A stretch of DNA of 64,000 nt. It comes from Peromyscus leucopus (taxonomy: Eukaryota; Chordata; Mammalia; Rodentia; Cricetidae). Below are positions 1 through 11,639 of the stretch, in pieces (within the stretch, counting starts at the first letter, position 1; the number at the start of each line of letters is the position of its first letter). Below the pieces are notes generated by a model. It worked only from the letters and a program-made list of their open reading frames with translations, ran no database searches and was not told where the DNA came from. Made by a program: the position numbers and the translations under genes. The stretch spans positions 30,320,161 through 30,384,160 of the forward strand of contig NC_051071.1 of the NCBI RefSeq assembly GCF_004664715.2, in the 5' to 3' direction.

Positions 1-429
1 AAAAGCCAGAAAGGTTCACTACACCTTCCTCAGGACACTGTCCTCAGCAGAGCCTGGGACAGACTGTGATACAGCCTGGCCTTGACGGGAACAAAGAACG
101 AGAGGCACTTCAACACCACCTCCCCCCGCCCCCGCCCCCGCCCCCGCCCCGGCCACATAGGAACACAGCTTCCTCCCAAGGAAATTCAAGTTTATATCAA
201 AATGTTTTATGCTATAGACATTTTATCATTCCATAAAGTTACATTGTGCTACATTTACTGTCTAGTAAATATATGGAAGATGAAGATGAGAGCGACTTCA
301 TATATTTATAATAAAAGCAAGTCAATTCTCAGATTTGTGTCATTTCACGAATCTTCCAGAGAAATCCTTTAGAAGCTGCATCTCATTCTTTCCCAGATGC
401 ATGTCCAAAGTTTTTCCTGAAATACAACT
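1..429. other. Unique sequence, no gene seen
   Basis: Apart from the C-rich tract inside it, I recognise nothing here. A 96-codon plus-strand frame (82-372) begins inside the C-rich tract, encodes Arg-Pro dipeptides there, and has no other support, so it is not called as a gene. Confidence 0.5.
122..150. repeat. (CCCCCG)n C-rich simple repeat
   Basis: Runs of five to six C separated by single G occur five times in a row. The tract could form an i-motif, or a G-quadruplex on the other strand, but no promoter-like context is visible around it. Confidence 0.85.
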
Positions 430-725
430 AACCCCGAACTTTAGTCAGAAAAATTTTTAATTTTTTCCCTATAATTTACTGACATATTAATTGGATTATT
501 AATGGAGTCGATACTATCCCACTATGCTTTTTACCCTCTGGTGATTCCTATTCTATGTTCAGGTTGAATTTTACATTCCCTGTAAGATAAAGAACATGTG
601 GTGTTTGTCTTTCAGCGTCTAACTTGCTTCATTTAGCATAATGTCATTTATTTCCACCCATTTTGCTGTAAATGACTGGATTTCATTCTGCTCTCTGGCT
701 GAATAGATTTCTGTTACCAAACAGA
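430..725 (-). mobile_element. Old L1 LINE fragment (mammalian L1M type), antisense
   Basis: The stretch around 595-710 reads 'acatgtggtgtttgtcttt', then 'cttcatttagcataatgtc', then 'tgctgtaaatgactggattt'. This is the reverse complement of the end of L1 ORF2 as seen in old mammalian L1s. The T-rich and C-rich text from about 430 would be its 3' UTR. It is heavily diverged and frameless, so the exact subfamily is unknown. Confidence 0.6.
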
Positions 726-1152
726 TCACTTCAACATATTGGGGCATGTAAACTATATGACAAGTGTGGGAGTGATATATAGAAGATGTTTAGTAACTGT
801 TCCTCAGAGAACTAATGCAAAGTTGGAGTGGACACAGCTTCTGGTTTGACCTAGACAGCGCCAGTTCTGAGCTATTGTTCTGGGAAAATTATTAACAGTG
901 TCTTTTTTTCCCTCACCACAAACACACCAGACAAAGAGCAAAGCATGTGTTTATCTCAGCCAATGCTTTCATTTGAAGGAAGAACTTGTACCTCACAGAG
1001 GAGGCATTCAAAGTCTCACGCGTTGAGCCTTCTTTGCACTGGGCTCTTTCTTCATAGAGAAGGGAAAGGCCTACTTGTAGCATAGATTCCTAACACATTC
1101 CTAACACTTGCAGATTACACAGACCTTAAAACTGCTAGTACTCTCTCTTAAG

Positions 1153-1155
<3 letters not shown>
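726..1155. other. Unique sequence, nothing recognised
   Basis: I see no repeat, RNA gene or coding frame in this stretch. Confidence 0.4.

Positions 1156-1196
<41 letters not shown>
1156..1196. repeat. (TG)n microsatellite
   Basis: About 20 uninterrupted TG dinucleotides. Such tracts are length-polymorphic and can form Z-DNA. Confidence 0.97.
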
Positions 1197-1198
<2 letters not shown>

Positions 1199-1659
1199 CC
1201 ATATTAACTAATTTAAAAGAAGACATATGAGGTAAGTCTTAAGTCAGAATATTCAAACCCCAAACCAACAGGATACCTAAGATACTGCAGAGATGCCCCC
1301 CCACCCTTGAGGCTTTCCTTCCTGTGACCTCATCCTATTATCAATTTGGGCAATGAAACTTTTGCTTATATTTCGAAGCTCAAGAATGGATCAGGGGTAA
1401 CACCCTGGCCAGGAAGCCCAGTCATACCATACTCATTTGCCAGCTGAATGCCAACAAATAAGTAACCACCAGCATCTTTCCTCTATATTACCTCCTCCTG
1501 CATCCCTTCCCCAACCAGATGGCAGATCTATATGCCTGTTGTCATAGATTGTCATCACCCTTGTTCCGAATGTTAGCTTTAGTCTCTCTTGTGCATGTGC
1601 TCAGAGTAGAGTTGATGGTGAGATACCCCCTAACAGTGATTTCTACCTTCTTTTGTGCT
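1197..1659. other. Unique sequence, nothing recognised
   Basis: Short frames on both strands around 1519-1739 overlap each other and run into the ancient LTR that follows. None looks coding. Confidence 0.4.
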
Positions 1660-2106
1660 ATCTTGACTCCTAGAGGCCATCCTCCCAACCAACAGAATAC
1701 CAAAAATATGGTGGGCTGCCACTTCCACGAGTAGAGCACATGAGAGTCTGACTTCTATCGTGTTGATGGACTCTTTTCTTTGCTAGTTTGGATGAAGCAA
1801 ATCACCTATGGAAAGGCTCTCACAGCAACAGATGAAATCTGGCTTCAAGACAAAAGCCAATAGGAAACAGATGTCCAGTCTACAGTAACTTGTGAATTAT
1901 TGAATCTTGCCAACAGTCACATGAATTAGGACTTGCATGCTTCCTCGGGTGAGCTTTCAGATAAGACTTCAGCCCTGACTGACTCTGATTGCAGCCCCAT
2001 AATAAAACCTGAGGATACTGCTAATCCATGCTTGAACCTGACCCACAGAAACTATGAAGCAATACATTTCTGTAACTGGCTACAGAGAAAGAAATAGCTA
2101 ACACAA
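1660..2106 (+). mobile_element. MLT1-type LTR remnant (ERVL-MaLR)
   Basis: The text 'caaccaacagaatacc ... ggtgggctgccacttcc' at the start matches the MLT1 body. So do 'gataagacttcagccctga' near 1962 and 'cctgacccacagaaactatg' near 2038. The closing 'agaaatagctaacacaa' fits the MLT1 terminus. It is strongly diverged, as expected for a mammalian-wide solo LTR, and has no internal retroviral sequence beside it. Confidence 0.6.
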
Positions 2107-2199
2107 ACCTCGAATGCAGACCGGCCAGAATGAAACACACCTGATCACGCAGTCCTCTGACTCAAACTTTTCTTTCAGGGTCACATGAAGGGGGGAAAA

Positions 2200-2350
2200 G
2201 CACTCGTGGAGTGCCTACTACATGTGAGGCGTTCCATATGCTCTTGTTTCATCCACACAGTGACTTACCAAATTCAGAATTATTAATTCCCCTTTATAGG
2301 CAGTAAAACTGAGGATCAAGTAACTGACTCAAAACTACAAAGCTAAGCCA
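2200..2350 (+). mobile_element. MIR SINE
   Basis: The order of blocks is that of MIR: 'gtgcctactacatgtga', then a cattatctcattt-like middle, then 'cccctttataggcagtaaaa' in place of the usual 'ccattttacagatgaggaaa', then a degenerate 'aactacaaagctaagc'. Ancient and tail-less. Confidence 0.7.
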
Positions 2351-3950
2351 AAACTAAGTCAAACTGGGAACAAAAGCTTCAAAACTGTTGCACTGTGGGT
2401 CCACAAAATCCAACAACGCTAATAGAGAACAAGGGAAGAAATCCCCAGGCCATGAGAGTGATGACAGGTGGTCCCCAGATCCAGGAAAAGTGGGGAGATC
2501 TGCAAAGTGAGGTGAAGAAGAAAACTGGAATGTTTCTCTGCTGGATCTGACCTCCGGGGTTCTCTTGGTCTCCTTGGGAAATTGGAAGCGCAGCAAAGAT
2601 AAATTTGTTTATCATAAATCCTGGGGCTCTGAACATTGCAGAGAAATGTTTGAAACCCACAGATAAAATTCCATAGTCAGGATTCCATGGGTTGTCCTAA
2701 AGCCACACAGCTCTGAGTAACTGCCTAAATCAGACCTTCTCAAAACACAGGTCTGTCCACTCACCCTGCCCATCTCAGTGTAAGCACCCCTTCATAGCAA
2801 AGTCCCCACATAGTCCTCCCTTCCCATTCAATGCACACTCTGGCAAAAGTTTGTACCTCCTGGAAGTTTCCCATTAACCTTGTAAATCTCCTCCATTCCA
2901 GGAGCTGCATGCATTGGCCTTCAAAAACCAAAGGGGAGACAGGGAAAGCTCACGGAAACCCTGCAAGGAGGTTGAGGTGATACAGGCCTGTTCTTAGAGA
3001 GGAGCCCTTTGATAAATGAGCCATGAGTCTCTGAGAGAGAGAAAACAGCCAAGAAGTCAACCTCTTCCTCCCCTCAGATTTATGAATTTTCCAGCCAGAG
3101 GCAAAAGCATCACTCAGTCATGATGGAAGTGCAGAAGGGTGAGAAGGCACGTGAAAAGACCAGAGATTCCCTTGGCGTGGAAGTATGTCTGTTTTATGTT
3201 ACATACATGGTCTGTGTTCTAGAGAGCTCATTGCATAGGAAACCCATTTAATTGTCCTCATAAAATAAATACTTCCTTTGCATTAAAAATGCAAAAAAAA
3301 AATGGATATGCTCCTTGCCTGGATTGCATGAGACCAAGGTTAAAAGTTCCAGTATGATTTTTGCTAGTAGAAAATAACTTTGATTCCTTAGCCCAGAGTT
3401 CAAATTTTTCTTGAAAAAAAATTAAACATAAAAATTGAGAGTATTTGCAATATTTGGGTTGCCATGGGCTACTGGGCTAAGGTACTTCGTGTGTAAGGGT
3501 GTTTCTAGCCATTCAAGGCAAAATGGGCTGCAAAATCATTCTGGAAGATAACTACACCAGAGCCATAATTGTTTGTAGAACTTAGCAATGTGTGTTCTGG
3601 ATGACACTCTACATAAATGCCACAAGATTCATGCACTCAGTGATATTCTCTGTTTAGTAGTTATTGGCTGGTGTGGTTGTCCTTCCAGGAAAGCTGTTAA
3701 ACAATATTGTGATTGTGGAAGGAAGAACAAGGGCCAAAAGACATCGACATCTTAGCTGTGAGGAAAGAAATACACAAAAGGAAGTGAGCATCTCACTGTG
3801 CTGTGTGTCTCAGGATATACACTGCAGCCAAGTGTGATGTGTGCAAAGAGAAGCTCAGCCTTATCTGGACAAGCTCATTCATCAATCAGCATTTGCTGAC
3901 TGGCTGACCAGGGACAGGAGAGCATGAAGAGCCAGAGAAGGAAGTACTGG
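2351..3950. other. Mostly unique sequence, no gene seen
   Basis: Overlapping minus-strand frames at 2354-2660 have no recognisable domain and overlap each other in different phases. A short A-run lies near 3293-3301. I cannot assign any family to the remainder. Confidence 0.4.
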
Positions 3951-3954
3951 CATG

Positions 3955-4030
3955 GGGTCTGACAGCTTCATTTTGACATAGAGTCTTCTTAACCTTCTGT
4001 AAAATAGGACTGATACTAAATGTTTTTCTA
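3955..4030 (+). mobile_element. Probable MIR SINE remnant
   Basis: 'cttcttaaccttctgtaaaa' with the surrounding 'taggactgatact' resembles the MIR block 'cctcatctgtaaaatgggga'. Only about 75 bp remain, so the call is tentative. Confidence 0.4.
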
Positions 4031-4059
4031 AAACCATGTAGTTGTTCCACTCATCATTC

Positions 4060-4170
4060 ACTTATTCTGATCACTTTAATTTCCAAGGCATTTGGTACAA
4101 TGATAACTGTGTCAACAGCCCTACCTGCCCTTAGGAAACTCCTAGTCAAGGAGGTAAGACATGCACATGA
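4060..4170 (+). mobile_element. Probable L2 LINE 3' remnant
   Basis: 'catttggtacaatgataa', then 'cctgcccttaggaaactcc' and 'ctagtcaaggaggtaagaca' follow the order of the L2 3' end ('...ccctgcccttaaggagctcacagtctag...'). Very diverged. Confidence 0.4.
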
Positions 4171-4433
4171 AAAAAAAATCACAATTTTGTCAAAAGGACT
4201 GCCATATTAAAAAGTAGCAAACTAGAGAAAATGCCATCACCAAGCTGCCAAAACTTTAGTCACATTAGCAACTTTCTTGCAAAGCACAATATAACAAAGT
4301 AAATTCCTTTCTGTCAATCCTATTTCTAATACTAGCTGCCTGCCTATTGCTATATTCTGCTGGCCTAAGGTTTTTCATTCATTTTTAAGTTATTCTCCCT
4401 GGAGATATTTTCTTTTGTTGTTGTTGCTGGTAG

Positions 4434-4497
4434 TGTGTATGTGATGTGTGTGTATATATATAAAATGTGTGTGTATGTATATGTGTATGTATATGTG

Positions 4498-4542
<45 letters not shown>

Positions 4543-4553
4543 TATGCACACAT
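4434..4553. repeat. Compound (TG)/(TATG)/(TA)n microsatellite
   Basis: TG-rich blocks grade into TATG units and end in about 19 TA repeats at 4501-4538. A 133-codon minus-strand frame crossing the tract is mostly Tyr-Ile repeats and is an artefact. Confidence 0.95.
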
Positions 4554-4842
4554 ATGTGAGCTTGTAGGCACAGAGGCCAGAGGAGGATGTTAAGTGGCCT
4601 GTACTGTTACTTAGTCCCCTGAGATAGTATCTCTCACTGGACCTGGAGTTTGCATTTTTTCTGACTATGCTGGTATCTAACCAGCTCCAGTGATGTCTCT
4701 TTCTCTCTCCACACAGTACAGGAGTTACAAGCATATGCAGCCACACCTGGCTCATTATGTGAGTGTTGGGGATATGAATGCAGAGCCTCATACCTGTTCA
4801 GCAAGCACTATTACCCACTGAACCATCTTCCCAGCCCCTCTT
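4554..4842 (-). mobile_element. Rodent interspersed repeat, SINE-like, family not certain
   Basis: The order is 'agaggccagaggaggatgtt', 'tctctcactggacctggag', 'gtgttggggatatgaatgc', ending in 'actgaaccatcttcccagcc'. This layout is common beside TG microsatellites in rodent genomes. The last block is the reverse complement of the 5' head of B2/B3-like SINEs. I cannot name the exact family. Confidence 0.5.
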
Positions 4843-5017
4843 GTGACTCCAACTCCTTGTAGATCCTTCTTAAAGAAGGAATAATGTATATAAAAGGATA
4901 TGTTGATAACTTAGAGAAGTTGGTATAAATATGTGCTTATGAAAGGTAGTGGAGTACTGGTGATAAATAAAGGATGGGGGAAGGGTTGGTCAAAATAAAG
5001 TGTTCATGAAGAAACTT
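4843..5017. other. Short unique spacer
   Basis: No recognisable feature between the rodent repeat and the L1 target-site duplication. Confidence 0.4.
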
Positions 5018-5036
5018 CTTGGGAACCTATGATCTT

Positions 5037-6416
5037 TTTTTAACTAAATGTTTTTTTATTTAAAAAAAATTTTATTCATTTTACATACCAACCACAGATC
5101 CCCCTCTCATTCCTCCTCCCACTCCCCCACCCGCACCTAACTCCCACCCCCGACCCATCCCTCATCTCTTCCTCCAAAAGGGTAAGTTCTCCCATGGTGG
5201 GAGAGCAAAGCCTGATACATTCAGGTGAGGCTGGATCCAGCCCCTCCCCCCTGCCTCAAGGGTGAGCAAGGTGTTCAACCATAGGTAATGGGATCCAGAA
5301 AGCTAGCTCATGCTCCAGGGATAGATCCTGATCACACTGCCAGAGGTCCCTTAAACAGACCCAGCTACACTACTTGTCTCCCATATGCAGAGGGTCTAAT
5401 CCAGTCCCATGCAAGTTTTACAGCTGTCGGTCTAAAGTTCATGAATTCCTATGAGTTTGGTTCAGTTGTCTCTGTAGACCTTCTCATTATGATCTTGATC
5501 CCCTTGCTAATATAATCCCTCTTCCTTCTCTTCAACTGGACTCCCAGAGTTCAGTCTGATACTTGGTTGTGGATCTCTGCATCTGCTTCCATCAGTTACT
5601 GGATGAAGGCTCTATAATGACAGTTAGGGTATTCACCAATCTGATTACTAGAGTAGGCCAGTTCAGGCACCCTCACCACTATTGCTAGTAATCTAATCTG
5701 GGGTCATCCTTGTGGATTCCTGGGAATTTCCCTAGCACCAAGTCTCTCCCTTCCCCAATGTCTCCCTCTATCAAGATATCTCTTTCATTGTTCTTCCACT
5801 CCATTCCTCCCCCAGCTCGACCATCTCATTTCCTCATGTTCTCATTCTCCATCCTCTTCCCTCTTTTGCCACCCCTCATATGCAGTTTACTCATGGAGAT
5901 CTCCTCTGTTTCCCCATTCCAAGGTAATCTGAACATCCCTCTTAAGGTCCTCCTTGTTTCCTAGCTTCTCTGGAGCTGTGGGTTGTAGTCTGATTATCCT
6001 TTGCTTTACATCTAGTATCTACTTATGAGTGAGTACATACCATGTTTGTCTTTCTGAGTCTGGGTTACCTCACTTGGGATGATATTTTCTAGTTCCATTC
6101 ATTTGTCTGCAAATTTCATGATGTCATTGTTTTTTATAGCTGGGTAATACTCCATTGTATAAATGTACCACATTTTCTTTATCCACTCTTTGGTTGAGGG
6201 GCATCTAGGTTGCTTACAGGTTCTGGCTATTATGAATAATGCTGCTATGAACATAGTTGAACAAGTGTCCTTCAGGTATGACTGAGCATCCCTGGGGTAT
6301 ATGCCCAAGAATAATATCATTGGGTCTTGAGGTAGATTGACTCCCAATTTTCTGAGAAGTTGCCATACTTATTTCCAGAGTGGCTATACTCCCACCAACA
6401 GTGGAGGAGTGTTCCC
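5037..6416 (-). mobile_element. 5'-truncated L1 LINE insertion, minus strand
   Basis: The minus strand encodes the carboxyl end of L1 ORF2 at 6099-6347, with signatures such as STMFIAALFIIAR and EWIKKMWYIYTMEYY. A 3' UTR with a C-rich (G-rich in sense) tract follows, down to a T-rich end at about 5037. Near-identical 19-20 bp direct repeats flank it: 'cttgggaacctatgatctt' at 5018-5036 and 'cttgggaaacctattatctt' at 6417-6436. These are the target-site duplication of L1-mediated insertion. Only the last part of ORF2 is present, so it is dead on arrival. Orientation, tail and duplication agree, so the call is firm; the subfamily is not. Confidence 0.93.
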
Positions 6417-6436
6417 CTTGGGAAACCTATTATCTT

Positions 6437-7249
6437 GAGACCCAAGTAAAAAATATAAGGAAGGGATAATAGAACAACACACATGGTATGAAAATGGGAC
6501 GATGGATATCAGAATTTTAAGTGAGGATGAGGAGGGGGATTGAAGAAGATGGGCTAGAGTGTGGATTAACCAAAACTAAGGATATGTGATAAAGCCTTAT
6601 AAAACCCCACTAATTTGTAAGATAATTTACAAAATGTTTTTTGAGGAATTTGAGCATAGGTACCCTGCCTGCATGGGTGAACAATTCTGCTTCCAAAAGA
6701 ATGGGTTACTAAGAAAATCTCAGTGTCAGGCATCGGTTACCTCCTAAGCTCTTGATCAGGGGAGCCCCAGAGGTACCCAAAATAATACAGAGTATTGTGA
6801 ATGCTTTTTGTTACACACCATAACAGATGGTAAGACCATATAACTAAGGACACCATCCACTTTGCTTGCAGGACATAGAGAAATCAATATTGAGATGACA
6901 ACATTATTGATAACTCCCTTCCTGGTGGCCAGTTTTCATGGTATTGGAAGGTGTTATACAGGTTGCTAGAGGAGAAAAGGCATCAACAGAAATACTCAAC
7001 ATTGGACTCTGTGTGCTATACTACCAACCCTCCAGGTAAGATGTACCTGCTGGTACAAAAGTGCCAAGAGTGTTTACAGGGTAATTGACTGCTCTCTTGA
7101 ATGAACCTGAAGTCTGATCTGTACTGTAAGCAGAGTCAAAACCCATGGCTAAGGACATCATAGGCTCCAAGGAAGAACTTTTGTACAGGGTGATACCAAA
7201 TGAGTTGTTTACATCAAATCCTGATTTCATAGTTTAAATATGTGTGGTA
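6437..7249. other. Unique sequence, no gene seen
   Basis: No repeat or coding signal recognised. A 69-codon minus-strand frame at 7021-7230 has no known domain. Confidence 0.4.
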
Positions 7250-7555
7250 CTTAGTGGCTTAGACCTATCATATTGCTATAACAAAATAACATAGATGATG
7301 GCTTAGAACAACATAAATATAATACTCAGAGTCTGGAGAATAGGATGTCTAAGAGTAAGGTGCCAACAGAATCTGGAACTGGAGACAGACTGTTCCTCAA
7401 AGATGACATTTTCCTGCTGTGTCCACATGTGACAGAAAGGTCAAGGGAGCTGTCTGGAGTCTCTGTTATAAGGATCTGAATCCCATTCAGGAAGAATCCA
7501 TCTTATGATCTAATCACCTCTAAAGGGCTCTACCTCCTAATGCTTAGGGAAAAGT
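7250..7555 (-). mobile_element. MLT1/MST-like LTR (ERVL-MaLR), antisense
   Basis: 'attgctataacaaaataaca', 'tttcctgctgtgtccacat', 'gagtctctgttataaggat' and 'ctaatcacctctaaagggct' run in the order expected for the reverse complement of MLT1/MST LTRs. No internal sequence is adjacent, so this is an old solo LTR. Confidence 0.7.
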
Positions 7556-9236
7556 GATTTCAATAAAAGAATTAGTAAAGGCACATTCATTTATGTCTGT
7601 GGAACTCTCTGGCCATGTCTTATCATCTATAGAATTGGGATTCTGAAGAATCAATTCCCAGGATTATGGAGAAACTCAGTAGACGTGCATGTAGAGCAGC
7701 TGACACAGACCCTACAGAAGAATAGTCCCTCAGAAAAGGTGACTCCTTTTCATTCTGAAATGAGGAAACCTAACTAATCCCATCCTCCTTTAGGAGGGGG
7801 GAGAAAAACATCTGTGAAAAGAAAATTAAGCAACATCAGGAAAGAGTGAGTACATCTGTATAAGAACCCATTCCTGCTTCTGTAGGTATAATGGAATAAT
7901 CCATGCCTGCATGCCAGGCAATTAAGTGGCCAGGCCCCCCACCCTCAACCCCCCAGACATCCATCTATGTTTTAGACATGGTGGTGTATATTAAACTTTT
8001 AGTATGCTTGGATACACAATTCTAAAGATAAATAAGATTGAACTAATTGTGAAAAGTATAACATTTTAAGTCAAGTTTTGAATGTTTCTCCTAATAGAGC
8101 ATTTGTATGCCTCCCTCTCTATACCTACATATGAACTTGAACCATTGACTCAATTAAAAAAAAAGACATAATGGAAAGAAATTCAGTGATAATTGGCAGC
8201 AAGAAAAATTTTATTCCCCCTGCCCTTTGCCCAGGCATAGAGCCATCGAAGTGTTATTTCATAAAATTTAATTTTTGAGTTTTGAATGATTTACTGTGAA
8301 GCAGGGTGTATAAATCAGAATGGTAACCATTGCCATGAATAGAGATGTATGTTTTTCCAAAATGTCTAAGTAAAATACTTTGAAACACACTAAAAGACCT
8401 GCACAGTTCTCCAAAGGCAGCCATAATTGAAGTTAAACATGCTTGTTTGGGCAGAGAGAGATTTACTGACACCTCCTCCCTCCCTCTCCTTGAAATAAAG
8501 TGATCAAATCGCCATCATCTCTTCTTAGGAAAGGAGTTAATCACACCGGTATGCCATACTGAGCATCTAGCCTTGTCTCCTATGTTTGTAAAACTTTTCT
8601 GATGCCTTTGGGTGTGTCTTTAATTAGATGTGGTTCTTATATGTTAGGATGTCCAGAGTCATTGCATGAAAGTCCTACATATTCTACTAACAGAATCTCC
8701 CCTTTTCTTCTCTTCCATGTGGCTGGTCCATGTGTTACTGCTGCCTGCTCTCTAGTCTCTCCCCCGTTCCACTTTTACCAAGACCACGGGTGGACCCTGT
8801 CCTCTTGACTCCACATGGGGAGTGTACAAGTGAGATGCCCCAAATGCAGCTTGTATCAAGAGCCTTCGTTCTTTAAACCCTCCCATTGCACAAGCCCTTC
8901 CACTGTGGCTCACAGAGGCCCCCACCAACCCACCCACTCAGAGCCCTCATCTTCCTCAGTATTTCCTCATCAGTTCTTCCTGTTCTACAAACATATCACT
9001 TTGTATGTGTCCACTAATACAAAACCTGAGAAATATTCTGAAACTATCAATAGAGACAGATTGAGTTCATATTCTACATCAAAATTACAGGTGGTATAAT
9101 TATCATCATACTAAATGCTAAATTATCATCATACTAAATCTGTGGTGTCTAGGGGTTACACATAAGTTTATCTTTTCCCATACTAGTCTACCTCTCTGGA
9201 ATTTATGTTGTTTTCAAACTTAATTTACCTTACTTC
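7556..9236. other. Unique sequence with a small tandem duplication, no gene seen
   Basis: The text 'attatcatcatactaaat' occurs twice, 22 bp apart, at about 9100-9140. Frames at 8602-8808, 8752-8937 and 8815-9099 overlap in opposite senses and show no domain. Nothing else is recognised. Confidence 0.45.
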
Positions 9237-9255
9237 AAAAGACTTCATGATTCTA

Positions 9256-10332
9256 TACTACTCAGCAGAGAAAAACAATGACATCATGAGGTTTGCAGGC
9301 AAATGGATGGATCTAGAAAAAATCATCCTGAGTGAGGTAACCCAGACTCAGAAAGACAAATATGGTATGTACTCACTCATAGGAGGATACTAGATGTGGA
9401 ACAAGGATGACTGGACTGCTACTCACATCACCAGTGAGGCTCCCTGGAAAACAGGACCCCAAGAAAGACACGGGGATCACCCAATGATGGAGAAATGGAT
9501 GATATCTACATGAACAGCCTGGACATGAGTGGGAGTAATGAAGGGTGAGGGTCAAGGGAAAGAGTGCAGGAAATCCCACCTGGATCAAGAACAGAGAGGG
9601 AGAACAAGGAATAGGAGACCATAGTAAATGAAGACCACATGAGAAAAGGAAGAAACAAAGTGCTAAAGAGGCCCACAGAAATCCACAAAGATACCCCCAC
9701 AAAAGACTGCTGGCAATGGCCGAGAGACAGCCGGGACTGACCTACTCTGGTGATGGGATGGCCAAACACCCTAATAGTTGTGCCAGAAACCCCATCCAAG
9801 GACTGAAGAATCTGGATGCAGACATCCACAGCTAGGCCCCAGGTGGAGCGCTGGAAGTCTCATTAGAGAGAAAGAGAAGGGTTTATATGAGTGAGAATTG
9901 TTGAAACCAAGGTTGGATAAAGCACAGGGACAAATAGCCAAACAAATGGAAACACATGAACTATGAACCAAAGGCTGAGGGGCCCCCAACTGGATCAGGC
10001 CCTCTGAATAGGTGAGACAGTCGATTGGCTTGATCTGTTTGGGAGGCATCTAGGCAGTGGTACCAGGTCCTGGGCTCGCTGCATGAGATAGCTGTTTGAA
10101 ACCCGGGACTTGTAGAGGGACGCTTGGCTCAATCTGGGAGGAGGGGACTGGACCTGCCTGGACTGAGTCTATCAGGTCGAACTCAGTCCTCGAGGGTGGC
10201 CTTGATCTGGAGGTGATGGGAATGGGGGGTGTGCTGGGAGGAAGGGGAGGGGGGCAGGAAGGGGGAGAACAAGGGAATCTGTGGCTGTTATGTAGAACTG
10301 AATAGTATTGTAAAATAAAATAAAATTTTAAA
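9256..10332 (+). mobile_element. Young rodent L1 LINE insertion, 5'-truncated (copy 1)
   Basis: The last ORF2 codons are seen at 9270-9393 ([19 protein letters not shown], then stop). They are followed by about 900 bp of 3' UTR, a G-rich polypurine tract at about 10,218-10,275, and an A-rich tail at 10,303-10,335. Flanking direct repeats 'aaaagacttcatgattcta' (9237-9255) and 'aaaagatttcatgattcta' (10,333-10,351) differ at one base. The same 3' UTR recurs at about 28,369-29,295 with high identity, which defines a local L1 subfamily. No full ORF2 is present, so it cannot move by itself. Confidence 0.95.
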
Positions 10333-10351
10333 AAAAGATTTCATGATTCTA

Positions 10352-10785
10352 GATAATAGAGTTGGATATATTCTACAAAATTCCATGGATAAGGAAAGGA
10401 CTTTCAAATGCAAATTCACAGATGACACCAAGGTTTGTGTCTTTGACTTTGTGCAGGCGGAAATCTCAGATATCTGTATTCTACATTGTAGCATTGTAGC
10501 ATTCACTCACAGTGACTAGCCAATCAAAGAGTGCTGAAAGAGTGCAGTCATCAGGAAGCTCAGAAATCATTTGAGTCAAGAATCTGTTGATATTAAAAAT
10601 AATGACCCAAAGCTTGTGGGAATAACCAAGCAATATCTGATTTGAGTTAAGGCCCACTCCATGAGATGGAACCCATGCCTAACATGCTTGTGTAGACAAA
10701 AACCTGTGACTAGATAGGCCATGAGCCGAGGGAAAAACCAAATACATTTGTTCTGCTAATGGAATATAGCAATTATATGATTCCT
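10352..10785. other. Unique sequence, nothing recognised
   Basis: No repeat or gene signal identified between the two L1 inserts. 'acattgtagcattgtagcat' at about 10,482-10,501 is a minor local repeat. Confidence 0.4.
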
Positions 10786-11575
10786 AATGACATTCTGCTG
10801 TACCCATAGATGTGTATCTTGGTCAGCCCTCACCAGAGAAGCTTCTTTTACTGTATATGGGAAGTAACACAGAGACTCACAACAGGAGACTGTGCAGAGA
10901 GTGAGACTTTGAAGTATGCAGTCCTAAATGGGATGTCTTCAGAAAAACCTGTCCCCTCAAAGTTCAGGGACCTACGTAGAAAAGGAGACAGAAAGACTGC
11001 AAGAGCCAGCAGTGGTGGATGATTTCAAGGAAACAGTGTCTTCCACACACAACAGAACTAATAAACATATAGACACAACGACTCACATATGGGCTTCTGA
11101 GAGCACACAAGTCCTGCACAGGTTCAAAAACAAAAATCTCAGCAATGAGAAGTGAATGTGAACACAAAGTCCCACCCCTTACCAAGAAACCATTTGCAGT
11201 TAACGCCTATTGGGAAAGGGGAAAACCAGTTTTCTCCAACGTAGTGTCACTGGGTATATCAAGCACACTCCAGGACAGACTCCATGTACAGGAGTAGTTG
11301 GCCAACACAAAACAGATTTCATATTGGGTGAAGTTTTTGTTGTTGTTTTGATTTGGGGGTGTTTTGTTTTTGGTGTGATTTTTGTTTTGTGGTTTTTGTT
11401 TTCTATTTTTAGTTTGTTTTGATTTTTTTCTTTTCTTTCCACTTTTGAGAAAGAGGGGGAAGAATATGAAATCAGGTGGATAGGGAGGTATGGAGGATCT
11501 GTGAAGACTTTGAAGGGAAAAAAAATTGATCAAAGTATATTATATGGGAACAGTTAATAAAAGATTATTTTTTTA
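10786..11575 (+). mobile_element. Lx-type L1 3' UTR remnant
   Basis: The blocks 'cagccctcaccagagaagct', 'cagtcctaaatgggatgtct', 'gtttctccaac'-like text near 11,230 and 'gtagttggccaacacaaaac' match the murine Lx/L1 3' UTR in order. After these come a T/G-rich stretch at about 11,335-11,440, a purine-rich block and an A-rich end at about 11,575. No ORF2 remains. Divergence is higher than in the copy at 9256. Confidence 0.8.
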
Positions 11576-11639
11576 AAGAAAGAAATTCTCAAAATTTAAA
11601 ATCTCTTCAACCAGATTATAAATGCTGTAGAGACAAATG

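Noticed and set aside
4390..4791. 133-codon minus-strand frame
   Set aside because: Most of it translates a TA/TG microsatellite (Tyr-Ile repeats), and the rest is a rodent repeat.
9506..9829. Calling the antisense 107-codon frame a gene
   Set aside because: It lies within an L1 3' UTR and its conservation is explained by recent common origin of the copies. It is kept only as a finding.
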